From: Arthrobacter sp. AK04
GTDB taxonomy: Bacteria > Actinomycetota > Actinomycetes > Actinomycetales > Micrococcaceae
Direction of reading: 5' to 3'
Length of the DNA stretch: 64,000 bases
Assembly (NCBI RefSeq): GCF_021129155.1
Contig: NZ_JAJOMC010000008.1
Location: 1-64,000, forward strand
Part shown: piece after piece, positions 53,861 through 63,527 of the stretch
How positions within the stretch are numbered: the stretch's first letter is position 1
Layout: every line of letters begins with the position of its first letter
Notes under the pieces: generated by a model
Told to the model about the DNA's origin: nothing
Seen by the model: the letters and a program-made list of their open reading frames with translations, nothing else
Databases searched by the model: none
Position numbers and translations under genes: made by a program

Positions 53861-55231
53861 ATGCCCGTTGAGTGCGATCTCAATGGTTGGTGGCCACCCG
53901 GCTGCGGTTTGGTCTCGCAGGCCAACGACAACGCCATGGGCGCAGTCTCCTCGCTCTTCGCTAACATCCTCCAAAACATGGCGTCCTGGCTCTGGGCCTT
54001 TATCACCGGCGCTTTCACCGTGTCGGATGTTGACGACTCCCAGTGGCTGTCCATAGAAGGACTTACGAGTTGGTGGGTGGTGGTCATGTTGACGCCGCTC
54101 GTGGTCGTAATGATTCTTCAAGTCCTCTCCGGGCTGATCAGCCAGCAGCCGCGGAGGATCGGGCGGGCAATGCTCGGAGGAGCGGCCGCGATACCGATGG
54201 TTGGGGCGGCAATCTTTCTCGTTCGGCAGTTGACACGAGCAACCGACCTAGCAGCGGCCGCCCTGCTCGAATCGATCGGCTCCGATCCCTACCTGGTTTT
54301 TATGAGGCTATTCGGCTTCGAGCGCGCACCGGAAGGAAGTGGGCGGGAATGGAATTTGGTCTCGCTGGCGCCAGGGACGACCGGGGGTCCAGTTGGTGCC
54401 GTGGTCGTAACGGTGATGGCGGTCATTATCGTCTGGATTCTTGCCTTCATCCTGATGTGCTCGATGATCTTCCGCTCCTTTGCGCTCGTGGTGCTAGCCG
54501 CCGTCGCGCCCGTTGCCCTCATGCTGCTGCCGTGGGACAAGACAAAGTCCTGGGCTCGCCGTTGGTGCGAGATAGTCATCGCCCTGGTTATTGCGAAGCC
54601 GTTGGCCGCAACGGTTTTGGCCGTCGCGGTTAAACTCTTCGCCGAATCGAAGTCCTTTGCAGGTCTGGCCGCGGGAACCGTAGGAATGGCGTTGGCCTGC
54701 GGCGCACCCCTCATGGCAATGCGTCTGGTGAGCTTCGCCGGCGGCGAACTCGCCGCTGCGGCCCAAACTGCGGGCGGCGGTCACATGCTGTCTCGAAGCA
54801 GCAGTGTGGCCGCTCGGCAGATCAGTCGGCAGGTCGGCGGCGGTTTGGTGCTCGCAAACCTGGTTGGCCGCTCCGCCATGACTCGCCCTATCAGCTCAAG
54901 CAGAAGCGTCTTTCCGACGCAGGCCGTGACCTCTTCGGCAGGGACAGGAGCATCTTCAATGGGCCGCGGAGGAGAACAACGGGCCTTGGGCACGAGACGT
55001 TCCAAAGGGTCAACGGAGGCTGCCCACAGTGCAGAGTCCCAGGGCGTCGTAACAATGGGCCCGCCTCAACAAGGCAGGGCAGCACAGTCATCCGCCCAGG
55101 AACCCACGCAGGCAGTTACAGAACAGCGAGCGCAGCCAACCGCCAGCGCCGGCAGGTCCACACGGGTCCAGCCTCCGAAACCCCATCCACCGAGAATCGA
55201 CCCTCCGAATGGAGGAACCCCACGTGTCTGA
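53861..55231 (+). CDS. VirB6/TrbL-like type IV secretion membrane protein
   Basis: A 456-residue polytopic protein: six or more membrane helices between about 20 and 290 (including WWVVVMLTPLVVVMILQVLS and VIIVWILAFILMCSMIFRSF), with the loop VAPVALMLLPWDKTKSWARR typical of VirB6/TrbL proteins. The last 150 residues are a Ser/Gln/Pro-rich cytosolic tail. It forms part of the inner-membrane channel. Its 3' end overlaps the SCO6880 gene by 8 nt. Confidence 0.78.
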   Translation: MPVECDLNGWWPPGCGLVSQANDNAMGAVSSLFANILQNMASWLWAFITGAFTVSDVDDSQWLSIEGLTSWWVVVMLTPLVVVMILQVLSGLISQQPRRIGRAMLGGAAAIPMVGAAIFLVRQLTRATDLAAAALLESIGSDPYLVFMRLFGFERAPEGSGREWNLVSLAPGTTGGPVGAVVVTVMAVIIVWILAFILMCSMIFRSFALVVLAAVAPVALMLLPWDKTKSWARRWCEIVIALVIAKPLAATVLAVAVKLFAESKSFAGLAAGTVGMALACGAPLMAMRLVSFAGGELAAAAQTAGGGHMLSRSSSVAARQISRQVGGGLVLANLVGRSAMTRPISSSRSVFPTQAVTSSAGTGASSMGRGGEQRALGTRRSKGSTEAAHSAESQGVVTMGPPQQGRAAQSSAQEPTQAVTEQRAQPTASAGRSTRVQPPKPHPPRIDPPNGGTPRV

Positions 55232-56720
55232 TGATGCGCGTGCCCTTGAAGCCGTCAAGTTTCCGAGATATGAGCGCCGCGGGTTCTTCCTCGGCCTCCA
55301 GTGGTACCAGTTGCTGATCGTCGCAGGGGGAGGCGCAGTTGCCATCGTGGCTTCTGCGAGCAGTGGGCCGGTTGGCCTGTTCTCCTCCGGGCCCCTATGG
55401 CTCGGGCTTATGCTGCTCGGGCTCCTGCAGTATTCCCGTATCCCTTACCCCGTATGGGCGAAGCAGCTCGCCGTTTTCTTCTACCGCGCAGTGGCAGGAC
55501 AAACACGGTTCCTTGCAAAGCCCGTAGCTCCGCAATTGGCTGGTCGTCTCGCTCTCCCGGGCGGCCTTGGCAACCTGGAGTTCCGAACAACCGCCCGCGG
55601 TGAATGCTTCATGGTCGACCGCCACGGCCGGGAGGCAATTGCGGTGTTGCGCTGCAGCACGAGGTCTTTTGCACTCTTAGACGCAGACGATAAAGCCTGG
55701 GCGGTCCAAGCCTGGTCGCGTGTGCAAGCCGGCATGGCCCAGCGGCCAGGCGTGGCCAGGATCGCGGTCCAGGATTACACCGTGCCCTATCCGTCGTCGG
55801 CACTCTGGGAGTTTTACAAAGACAACGCCTTGCCGGCACAGGCTGGCGAGAAGGCTACGTGGGGACAACGCGCGTATGAGGACTTGCTCGGCGCAGCCGG
55901 ATCAACCATGAGCCACGAACTCCTCGCGGCGGTTGTCCTAGACACGAGCAAGGCTCGACGACGGATCAGGGAGTCGGGTGGGGGATTGGTTGGCCTGGAA
56001 CACGTTCTGCGGCTGGAAGTCGATGCGATGAAAACGTCGCTCGGTACCCACAGCGTGAAGGTAGAAGAGTGGGTTCGTGAACCCGGACTGCTATGCATCA
56101 TCCGTGGGGCATTCGATCCCGCCGTTTTGCCGGCCGCCGAAGCGCCGGTGGCGGCAGCCCCGCCGTCGGACGAGCCGACAAGTAAGGAGATGGATTCCCT
56201 CCACCGCCACGGCCCGATGGCCGTGGAAGAACACTGGACCTACCTGCGGACAGACACCGGGTTCCACCAGACCTTCTGGATCGCTGAATGGCCCCGCCAG
56301 AAAGTCTTCCCGGGCTTCCTGCACCCCTTGATCTATGTGGGCGAATTCCGCCACACGTTCACGGAAGTCATACGGGCAGTGCCTACCGCTGAAGCCCTCC
56401 GTGACATCCGCTCCGCCCAGGAGGCGCATGAAACCCGTCGCCGCATCAACGCCCGCTTCGATAGGCCGCTCACCCGTGAGCAAAAGGCCGAGGAAGAAGA
56501 AGTGATCCAGAGGGAGGAAGAGATCGTCGCCGGCCATGGGGACGTCCGCCCGGCGGCCTACATCACCGTCACGGCGACCTCGCTGGAGGACTTGGCACGG
56601 CACCGCCAGGAACTTGAGTCCGCTGCCGCCGGAGCATTCGTTGAGCTCCGGCTTCTCTACGGACAGCAATGGGCCGCGTTTGTCGCCGGCGGCCTGCCGC
56701 TCGGAAGGGGATTGCGTTGA
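55224..56720 (+). CDS. SCO6880-family protein (VirB4 N-terminal-like)
   Basis: A 498-residue protein: a PrgI-like start (VKFPRYERRGFFLGLQWYQL) with two membrane helices (about 25-65), then a cytosolic region (YRAVAGQTRFLAK, WSRVQAGMAQRPGVARI, VTATSLEDLARHRQELESAA) matching the part that precedes the ATPase core in VirB4 proteins. GTG 55224 has GGAGG 8 nt upstream. It ends in the start of the ATPase gene. In actinobacterial elements, SCO6880 and the ATPase together stand for VirB4. Confidence 0.8.
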   Translation: MSDDARALEAVKFPRYERRGFFLGLQWYQLLIVAGGGAVAIVASASSGPVGLFSSGPLWLGLMLLGLLQYSRIPYPVWAKQLAVFFYRAVAGQTRFLAKPVAPQLAGRLALPGGLGNLEFRTTARGECFMVDRHGREAIAVLRCSTRSFALLDADDKAWAVQAWSRVQAGMAQRPGVARIAVQDYTVPYPSSALWEFYKDNALPAQAGEKATWGQRAYEDLLGAAGSTMSHELLAAVVLDTSKARRRIRESGGGLVGLEHVLRLEVDAMKTSLGTHSVKVEEWVREPGLLCIIRGAFDPAVLPAAEAPVAAAPPSDEPTSKEMDSLHRHGPMAVEEHWTYLRTDTGFHQTFWIAEWPRQKVFPGFLHPLIYVGEFRHTFTEVIRAVPTAEALRDIRSAQEAHETRRRINARFDRPLTREQKAEEEEVIQREEEIVAGHGDVRPAAYITVTATSLEDLARHRQELESAAAGAFVELRLLYGQQWAAFVAGGLPLGRGLR

Positions 56721-58162
56721 AACAGGCATCCAAAAGCTTCGAGTATCTACCGTCAGGAAAGAACCGGACGGCATGGAAAGCACGACGGCGGCCCGCACCA
56801 CCCGCTGCAGGGTGGGCGAGTGCCGGGGAAGGCGAGAAGCAGCGCGACCCCCAGGGGCTTCGCCTCGCGGGTGACTGGGGGAGTAACGAGCCAAACTCGC
56901 TGCGGGGTCCGCATCGGTTACGGCCCGCGCCCCACCGTGCATCGACCATGACGTTTGCGGCCGCCTACCCGTTCCTTACAGAGTCGGGGCTTGGACACGA
57001 GGGAACCTACATCGGCACCGACGTGTTCGGGTCCGGGGCCTTCTCCTACGATCCATGGATCCTGTACGACAAGGGGATCATCAGCGGCCCCTCCATTGTT
57101 GTGATCGGGACGGTCGGCACCGGCAAGTCAATGTGCGGCAAGTCGTTGGTAACGCGGTCAATCACCCTAGGACGAAAGGCAGCTGTCGCGTCTGACCCCA
57201 AGGGCGAGTGGGTTGCGGTAGCGGAGGCTGTTGGCGGCAAAGTCATATCCATTGGCCCGGGCCGCCCTGCAAGGGTGAATCCCCTCGATGCCGGTCCCCG
57301 CTCCACTGCCCTTACAGAGGCTCAGTGGCAAGCGGTGGTGAGGCAACGCCGTCGCTATCTCCTGGGAGCCTTGGTTTCACTCATGCGGCAGGGCACGCCC
57401 CTTCGGCCTGTGGAGCACACGGCCTTGGACATCGCACTCATGGAAACCATGGCCGAGAACTCAAACCCAACCCTGCCCATGGTGCTGGACCACCTCCTCA
57501 AGCCGTCGAAGGAGATGACCGCCCTGGTCGGCTCAGACGGAGCAACCGCCGTCAGCCATTCCCTGCGACGTACAGTGTCCGGTGATCTCGAAGGGATGTT
57601 CGACGCACCATCCACGGTGGCCTTCGACGCAGACGCCCCCATGATGGTGATGGATACGTCAGCACTGATCGGCGCATCAGAGCAGGCGCTTTCGCTAGCC
57701 GCAGCGTGCGGCGCCACGTGGTTGGAAGCGGCCATCACCAATCCCGACGGCGGGAAGCGGCTTGTGGTGTACGACGAGGGTTGGCGGATGCTCGCAGATC
57801 CGTACATGTTGGCAAAGATGAGCGAGCAGTGGCGACTCGCCAGAACCTACGGGATCGCGAACCTGCTCATCATGCACAAGGTCGCGGACCTGAACGAGAT
57901 CGGTGACAGCACGAGTGGACACAGGCAGAAAGCCCTGGGCCTGCTGACTGAGGCTGACACCAGGGTCATTTACCGGCAGAAGCACGATGCGATGCGCCTG
58001 ACCAAGGAAGCGCTCGGCCTGACCGAAGCTGAATGCGAGCATGTTGAGAACCTTCCGAAGGGTGTCGGGCTCTGGAAAGTGGGCAACCGCTCCTTCATCG
58101 TTGCCAATCGAGTGACCACTGACGAGCTTGCCGTTTTCGGGACAGATGACAGGATGCTGTGA
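56717..58162 (+). CDS. VirB4-type conjugation ATPase
   Basis: A 481-residue ATPase that energises the transfer channel. Walker A is VVIGTVGTGKSM with Lys137; Walker B is LVVYDEGWRML with Asp353-Glu354. Further VirB4/TraC-type blocks are DPKGEWVAVAE, LLIMHKVADLNEIGD and EADTRVIYRQKHD. The first 80 residues are basic and low-complexity. TTG 56717 overlaps the upstream stop (TTGA). The stop overlaps traG by 4 nt. Confidence 0.85.
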   Translation: MKQASKSFEYLPSGKNRTAWKARRRPAPPAAGWASAGEGEKQRDPQGLRLAGDWGSNEPNSLRGPHRLRPAPHRASTMTFAAAYPFLTESGLGHEGTYIGTDVFGSGAFSYDPWILYDKGIISGPSIVVIGTVGTGKSMCGKSLVTRSITLGRKAAVASDPKGEWVAVAEAVGGKVISIGPGRPARVNPLDAGPRSTALTEAQWQAVVRQRRRYLLGALVSLMRQGTPLRPVEHTALDIALMETMAENSNPTLPMVLDHLLKPSKEMTALVGSDGATAVSHSLRRTVSGDLEGMFDAPSTVAFDADAPMMVMDTSALIGASEQALSLAAACGATWLEAAITNPDGGKRLVVYDEGWRMLADPYMLAKMSEQWRLARTYGIANLLIMHKVADLNEIGDSTSGHRQKALGLLTEADTRVIYRQKHDAMRLTKEALGLTEAECEHVENLPKGVGLWKVGNRSFIVANRVTTDELAVFGTDDRML

Positions 58163-59982
58163 GACGGCCAGCGAGCTCGCGGGCGGCAAGCGACAACCCT
58201 TTGGTCACCGCTGGGCTTGTCGCCGCCGCAGCCTACGTAAGTCTCTGCGCAGTGGTGCAGGCAGCAGCGCACGTGGCCGGCTCTTGGCAGTGCGGCACCA
58301 TGCCGCCGTCGCCCTTCAACCCTGCCGCCGCCGTCGGACTTCTCGCCAACAGAATGGAATGGATCATTGTTCGCCGGGCTGATTGTGTGCTTGGCACAGA
58401 CAGCGTCTGGTGGGTTCTCACCCCGGCTCTACTGCTGGTTGGTGCGCTCGCCGTCGGTGCGGTGGTCCTTTGGCGGCGATGGAAGCAATCGGGTGGTTGG
58501 CTGCGCCAAGACATCTTGAACCGCGACGGCGTTGCCCGCCGTGCGGAGATTCTTCACGATTTTGGCGCGAGGGCCGTGCGGAAAAGAGGAAAGTTCACGC
58601 GTCCAGGACTCGCGAATCCTTCAGTGCAGGACGTGTCATGGACGCTGGGCCGCTCCCGCGGTGTCACCGTCCACGTCTCCACGGAAGAGTCGATGGTGAT
58701 TCAAGGTGCTCCGCGATCAGGCAAGGGGCTTTATGTCGTCATCAACGCCATCCTTGACGCGCCGGGTGCTGTGGTCACGACGTCAACGCGCGCGGACAAC
58801 CTCGTGGTGACGATGAAGGCACGGACATCCGGAGGCCGACCCGTCACCGTTTTTGATCCGCAGGGCATGTCAGGACTTCCATCGTCCCTTCGCTGGTCGC
58901 CCGTACGTGGGTGCGAGGACCCTGATATTGCTACCCGGCGGGCGTTGGTCATCACCGCGGACACCGAGATGAAGGGGGAGAACGCAGCGTGGCAGAAGCG
59001 CTCGCTGATAGTTCTTCAGTGCCTGCTGCATGCCGCAGCGCTGTGTGGCGAGGGAGTGACGGCATTTCGGCGTTGGTCTTCCAGCCCTGTTCTGGCACGG
59101 GAAGCACTGGAGGTGTTGAGTCGGCCGGGGGCTGCGCTTGGCTGGCAGGCGGACCTGATGGGCATCCTTGAAGATGACCCGCGGAATACGCCCAATTCGT
59201 GGATTGGGGTATCGGCGGCGGTGGCACCACTGTCATCGCCCAAAGTGCTCGCCGCACTTAGTCCGCAGGATGAGTCAGAAGAGTTCGATCCCAAGGCCTT
59301 CATACGGGACCGTGGAACTCTCTACCTCATCGGCACTCGAGCCGGGGCAGCTGCTGCGGGACCCTACTTATCCGCACTGATCGATGACATCGACAATGCA
59401 GCGCGGGAAATGGCCTTCATATCACCTGGGGGCCGGCTGGATCCGCCGCTTTCCCTGATCCTCGACGAGATCGCCAACTTGGCCCCATGGCCCGGGCTCC
59501 CGGTTGCGCTGTCCGACGGCGGGGGAATCGGTATCTCAACGCTGGTGGTTCTGCAGTCCCTATCCCAAGCCCGATCAGGCTGGTCCATCGATGAGGCATC
59601 GACCATCTGGGACTCGGCGATCATCAAGGTGATCTTTGGCGGTGGATCCGACGAGAGGGACCTGCGCTCGCTTGCGGGTTTGCTGGGGGAGAGGAGCCTC
59701 ACCCTCACCACGCGGTCCTGGTCCTCCGCTGGCAGGCAGGACGGGGAGCAGATACGCGAGAGTCCTGTGATTGCTCTGGACGAGATTCGGCGCCTGCCCG
59801 CAGGCACCGCGCTCATGCTTGGGCGGCGGACTCGACCGATCCTGCTTGACCTACTCGAGTGGCACAAGCGTAAGGACGCAGGGGAGCTGCGCCGCTTGAA
59901 GGCGGAGATGGAGCGTATCTTGGCCGACGGGCACAGGGAGCGCCAGCAAAAGACAAAAGGGGCGCCGGATGCGCAGCCATGA
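58159..59982 (+). CDS. TraG/VirD4-type coupling protein
   Basis: A 607-residue coupling protein that brings the relaxase-DNA complex to the channel. Two membrane helices lie in the first 115 residues (about 15-40 and 90-110), then a P-loop QGAPRSGKGLYVV with Lys189, DPQGMSGLP, Walker B SLILDEIANLAPWP with Asp436, and the TraM-recognition-type segment (GISTLVVLQSLSQARSGW). GTG 58159 overlaps the ATPase stop. Its presence implies single-stranded DNA transfer rather than the TraB-type system of Streptomyces. Confidence 0.86.
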   Translation: MRRPASSRAASDNPLVTAGLVAAAAYVSLCAVVQAAAHVAGSWQCGTMPPSPFNPAAAVGLLANRMEWIIVRRADCVLGTDSVWWVLTPALLLVGALAVGAVVLWRRWKQSGGWLRQDILNRDGVARRAEILHDFGARAVRKRGKFTRPGLANPSVQDVSWTLGRSRGVTVHVSTEESMVIQGAPRSGKGLYVVINAILDAPGAVVTTSTRADNLVVTMKARTSGGRPVTVFDPQGMSGLPSSLRWSPVRGCEDPDIATRRALVITADTEMKGENAAWQKRSLIVLQCLLHAAALCGEGVTAFRRWSSSPVLAREALEVLSRPGAALGWQADLMGILEDDPRNTPNSWIGVSAAVAPLSSPKVLAALSPQDESEEFDPKAFIRDRGTLYLIGTRAGAAAAGPYLSALIDDIDNAAREMAFISPGGRLDPPLSLILDEIANLAPWPGLPVALSDGGGIGISTLVVLQSLSQARSGWSIDEASTIWDSAIIKVIFGGGSDERDLRSLAGLLGERSLTLTTRSWSSAGRQDGEQIRESPVIALDEIRRLPAGTALMLGRRTRPILLDLLEWHKRKDAGELRRLKAEMERILADGHRERQQKTKGAPDAQP

Positions 59983-60481
59983 CGAGACCGAGGAGTTCGA
60001 TGTTCCGTCTGCTGGCTCCTTCGGGGACGACGAGATCACCGCGCAGTTGTTTCGATCCGCTTTTGGTGCTTCAGCGGCTTCCAAGAGCGTGACCCGCCGT
60101 TGGCGGGACATGACACCCGAGCAGTCCCAGGAGGTCTGGGGTGCCCTCTTCTCTTGGGTGCGGTGGCTCGTGGCCACCTACCAATTGACGACGTCGGTCG
60201 TTCCGGACTGCTGGTGGCGTCACCCCGAGATCGTGGCCGAGCTTTATGCGCTGCAGCGTGCGGAGCTTGCCTCCTACACACCAGATGACCCGGGCTTCGG
60301 CCCACTCGCCTTCCACGAAAGGCTCCCGCACGCCGTCGAACGCCTGAGGACGCACACCAGGACTGCAGGGTGTGTGGGGCTGCAGGCACACAAGGAGCCT
60401 GCGCCTCGAATCCTGTCTGGCGATGACCCTGACTTTGTTGAGTGGCGGAAGGCTGCTCATCAACTGGTTGCTGACTTCTGA
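59969..60481 (+). CDS. DUF4913 family protein
   Basis: A 170-residue protein with the DUF4913 pattern WVRWLVATYQLTTSVVPDCW followed by WRHPEIVAELYALQRAE. These small proteins are common beside coupling proteins in actinobacterial elements; function unknown. ATG 59969 lies inside the end of traG (14-nt overlap). Confidence 0.75.
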   Translation: MRSHDETEEFDVPSAGSFGDDEITAQLFRSAFGASAASKSVTRRWRDMTPEQSQEVWGALFSWVRWLVATYQLTTSVVPDCWWRHPEIVAELYALQRAELASYTPDDPGFGPLAFHERLPHAVERLRTHTRTAGCVGLQAHKEPAPRILSGDDPDFVEWRKAAHQLVADF

Positions 60482-60565
60482 GTCATGTTGCTCGAGGGAC
60501 GCACGACCATGAACCAACGTCTGCGCAGCATTGCTGCGGTCCAAGAAGCATGAAGGGTGGCTGTC

Positions 60566-61726
60566 GTGGCCGCTAGATCTGAAATACCGTCCACCATCCC
60601 GTCTGACCAGAATTCCGCTCCGGACGGACTGGGCGCTCGCCGGATGGCACCAGAGGATCGCGTCACCGCGTTGATGGATGGCCTGCACTCAATCCTGGAG
60701 CATGCGGTTGAGTCACCATCGCATTGGCAGGTGCTGCTCGATGCTTCCGCCACCTTGTGGCGCTACTCCGGCGGGAACGTTGCCTTGCTAATGATGCAGA
60801 TGGCGCAGCGGGGGACCGATGAGCCGACGCTCGTCGCGGGATACAAGGAATGGGAACGACACGGACGAACTGTCCTCCGGGGTGAGCATGCCCTCTGGGT
60901 CATTGCACCCAGGACTGCCCGAGTTCAACAGATGCTTCTGCCCGACGGTACGCGTCAGCGCGTCCCCCTGGGCGATAAGCTGCCCAGCGGCGCAGTCGAC
61001 GAGGGGAAGAAGACCCTCATCACCGGTTGGCGCGGTCAGGCAGTATTCGACGTTTCCCAGACTCAGGGCGCACCGCTGCTGGTTCCGAGACCAGCTAATC
61101 ATTCGTCTGTGGAGGCGCCTCAGCTGTGGGAAGCACTGGCTGGAGTCGCCCGCGCGCGTGGTTTCTCAATCCACGTCACTGACGCGCAGTACGGACTAAC
61201 GAGCGGCTTCACCGACTTCGCTCAGCGCCAGGTCCAAGTCGGTGGGTGGCTAAGCCCTGAGGAACGCACTGCCGTGCTTGCGCATGAGCTTGGGCATGTT
61301 CTGCTGCATGGTCCGGACGACCACGTAGGCAAGCTTTACGGGAGCAGCGTGGACCACCGCGGGCTGGCTGAAGTCGAAGCCGAGTCAGTTGCGTACACGG
61401 TGTTGAAGGCGCATGGGATAGACCGGGGTCCCCAGTCAGCAAGCTACCTATCCGGCTGGGCTGACGCAGTGATTGAGGCGGAGCATTCAGCCGCGAGTAA
61501 CGACTCCTCCCGCAGCCAACCTCCTTCCCGCGTGGAGATAGCGAAGTCAGTCCTGGGGCGGGTCACGGCAGTCGCAAAGCAAATCCTTGAAGCAACTGAT
61601 CCTCCGGGTACCGGTGGAAAGGTTCCGGTGGCTGAGGTCTCTCCCAGGGTTCATGGACAGGAGACCTATGCGGGCTTGGAGCAGCCGGGCGAGCCGTCCC
61701 GTGGCTTGGAGATCTCGGGCCCCTAG
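60566..61726 (+). CDS. ArdC-like antirestriction metalloprotein
   Basis: A 386-residue protein. Residues 30-130 match the ArdC N-terminal ssDNA-binding domain (SPSHWQVLLDASATLWRYSG, GYKEWERHGRTVLRGEHALW); the second half has the zinc-peptidase motif AHELGHVLLHG (His240-Glu241, His244) with downstream EVEAESVAYTV. ArdC of IncW plasmids protects incoming DNA from host restriction. I chose GTG 60566 because GAAGGG lies 8 nt upstream; GTG 60557 is also possible. SSB follows. Confidence 0.82.
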   Translation: MAARSEIPSTIPSDQNSAPDGLGARRMAPEDRVTALMDGLHSILEHAVESPSHWQVLLDASATLWRYSGGNVALLMMQMAQRGTDEPTLVAGYKEWERHGRTVLRGEHALWVIAPRTARVQQMLLPDGTRQRVPLGDKLPSGAVDEGKKTLITGWRGQAVFDVSQTQGAPLLVPRPANHSSVEAPQLWEALAGVARARGFSIHVTDAQYGLTSGFTDFAQRQVQVGGWLSPEERTAVLAHELGHVLLHGPDDHVGKLYGSSVDHRGLAEVEAESVAYTVLKAHGIDRGPQSASYLSGWADAVIEAEHSAASNDSSRSQPPSRVEIAKSVLGRVTAVAKQILEATDPPGTGGKVPVAEVSPRVHGQETYAGLEQPGEPSRGLEISGP

Positions 61727-61783
61727 GGCATCCACCAACTGTTGGACGGGAGAGCCCCGTCTACGAATGAAAGGGCAGAAGAT

Positions 61784-62287
61784 ATGAGCACCAAGATTCC
61801 GGTCAACATTGTTGGCAATCTCGTTGCGGACCCCGAGCTCACGTATGGGGAGTCGGGTGTAGCACACGCCAAACTGCGGGTTGCTGTGAACCAGCGGATT
61901 CAGGGAGCAGACGGCTCCTGGCAGGACGGAGAGCCTGTTTTCCACAACGTCTCCGCGTTCCGGGCGCTCGCAGAGAATGCTTCGAACTCCTTGAAGAAGG
62001 GCGACCCGGTTACGGTGTCGGGGGAACTCGAGTTCCGTGCCTTCGAAAAGGACGGGGAGACGCGTGAAGCACGCCGCATTGTGGCTGAAACCATCGGCCC
62101 TGACCTCCGCTTCGGCACGGCTGCTTACCATCGCTCTCCACGTGCCGCGGCTGGTCCAGAAGCTGGAGTGGGTGCTGGCCTGCAGGCTGCTCCCGAAGCA
62201 GCGCAACCCGCCTACAGCATCGCTACGAAGGGACCGGTGGCCGCGCCCCCTTTAGGCGGGCCGGCGCGGGCTGACATAAGCATGTAG
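61784..62287 (+). CDS. ssb: Single-stranded DNA-binding protein
   Basis: A 167-residue OB-fold protein: VNIVGNLVADPELTYGESGV, AHAKLRVAVNQR, FHNVSAFRALAENASNSLKK and GDPVTVSGELEFRAF, the standard SSB core, then a Pro/Ala-rich tail. The tail ends in ISM, not the acidic DDxPF tip of housekeeping SSB, so it may not recruit host replication partners. ATG 61784 was chosen over 61742 for its purine-rich site. Probably coats transferred single-stranded DNA. Confidence 0.85.
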   Translation: MSTKIPVNIVGNLVADPELTYGESGVAHAKLRVAVNQRIQGADGSWQDGEPVFHNVSAFRALAENASNSLKKGDPVTVSGELEFRAFEKDGETREARRIVAETIGPDLRFGTAAYHRSPRAAAGPEAGVGAGLQAAPEAAQPAYSIATKGPVAAPPLGGPARADISM

Positions 62288-62625
62288 CTGACTGCTGCTG
62301 GCAGTGTGGTGGCCTGATCCTCATTGGACCAGGCCATCACGTTGTCAACGCTCCACATGTACGCTCAGACGCTTTCGGCCGCCGCTTTAAGACAATCGGC
62401 GGAACTGTCCAGGCTTCACCTGCACCAGGATCGGCAGCGCGAGCTGGACCGGTGCGGCGCCGACCGGCTTGTCGAGAAGATCGTTGATTGACGTCTGTCC
62501 TCTCAGCTCCCCTGAGGGATCTCTTTCCATGCCCACGACCCTAGGCACGACCGCGAGCCTTGCCTTTCTTCAACACGCGCGACGCTACCCGATGATTACC
62601 TGAGCGTCGCCGGGATGGCTGCCAA
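62288..62625 (+). other. 338-bp region; possible 44-residue ORF at 62357-62491
   Basis: One frame (ATG 62357 to stop 62491) reads QTLSAAALRQSAELSRLHLH and RELDRCGADRLVEKIVD, a helical peptide of plausible composition without ribosome site. Nothing else was seen in this gap. Confidence 0.3.
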
Positions 62626-62910
62626 CTACAGCGCACTACTGCCCTTCCACTCATCAGGCTTTACACGCCTGATGCTCGAGGAGTGCGCCCAACCCATGTG
62701 GTATATGCCAAAATTATCCAGCCACTCGATGAGGCCGTACTTGTGGGTCCACCCGACGGCTTTGCCGTAAATTCCGCTGACGTACACAAGCGGACGCCCA
62801 TACTTCGGGAAATCTCGGATGGGTGCGGGGTCATCTATTGGCCGGCTTGCTTCGGCGTCCATGCGCATCATCATTCGCTCGACATCTTCAGGGGAGCCGG
62901 ACTTGATCAT
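62626..62910 (-). CDS. 94-residue unknown protein, copy 2
   Basis: Same length as the gene at 32486-32770 and about three quarters identical by eye (GSPEDVER, RPIDDPAPIRDFPKYGRPLV, GIYGKAVGWTHKYGLIEWLD, GWAHSSSIRRV). Differences are mostly conservative, a sign of purifying selection on a working protein. It lies in the transfer end of the element, the other copy in the phage block. Function unknown. Confidence 0.7.
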   Translation of the reverse strand: MIKSGSPEDVERMMMRMDAEASRPIDDPAPIRDFPKYGRPLVYVSGIYGKAVGWTHKYGLIEWLDNFGIYHMGWAHSSSIRRVKPDEWKGSSAL

Positions 62911-62975
62911 GAAGATATTTTAGAACATACATTCGAATGTTTGTATCGCCAGAGTGTCGTAACAGTAGATGCCGC

Positions 62976-63512
62976 TTAGGGGCTGCGGCCTTCGGCGGGT
63001 GCCCAAGCTAAGCAGTCGGCGGCTCGAATGAAATACGTCTCAGGCCAGGGCGCGCTCGGCCTTACTTGACTGGGGTCGGGGGCGATGAGCAGGACGGATC
63101 CTGGCCATAGTGGTTCGGGTAGTGCTTCTATCCAGGCGCGCTGAACGTGGTTGAAGCGGTTCCACATGATGGTGACCCACGCGCCGGTGGGTTGTAGCGC
63201 ATCGACGCTGAGGAGGGTCACCTCTGTCGTGGTCCCGCTGGCCAGCTTAGCGTTGTCGAAGGATCGCCATCTGTTTGCTGCCTTAGCCAGCCAGGTCCGC
63301 CGTCGAGCGGATCTTTTCCCCCATAACAGCGCCAGCACTAAAACAGTTGCCAGCAACAAGCTGCCAACGATGACCTTCATGACGAGAGGAAGTTCCGTGG
63401 CGGCCAAGGCTATGAGTGAGAGGGCGAAGACTATGAAGACAACCGCGCTGGCTATCACTAGTCCGGTTGTCGCTACCTTGGGTCTTACCGCCGGATTGAC
63501 GACCATTCGCAT
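62976..63512 (-). CDS. Two-TM unknown protein
   Basis: A 178-residue protein: membrane helices at about 15-38 and 45-65, then a basic stretch (WGKRSARRRTWLAKAANRW) and a cytosolic beta-rich domain with many Trp (GAWVTIMWNRFNHVQRAWIE). No family recognised. It follows the gene at 63528 by 15 nt in the same direction, so likely one operon. Confidence 0.55.
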   Translation of the reverse strand: MRMVVNPAVRPKVATTGLVIASAVVFIVFALSLIALAATELPLVMKVIVGSLLLATVLVLALLWGKRSARRRTWLAKAANRWRSFDNAKLASGTTTEVTLLSVDALQPTGAWVTIMWNRFNHVQRAWIEALPEPLWPGSVLLIAPDPSQVRPSAPWPETYFIRAADCLAWAPAEGRSP

Positions 63513-63527
63513 TACCTCCTTACCAGA

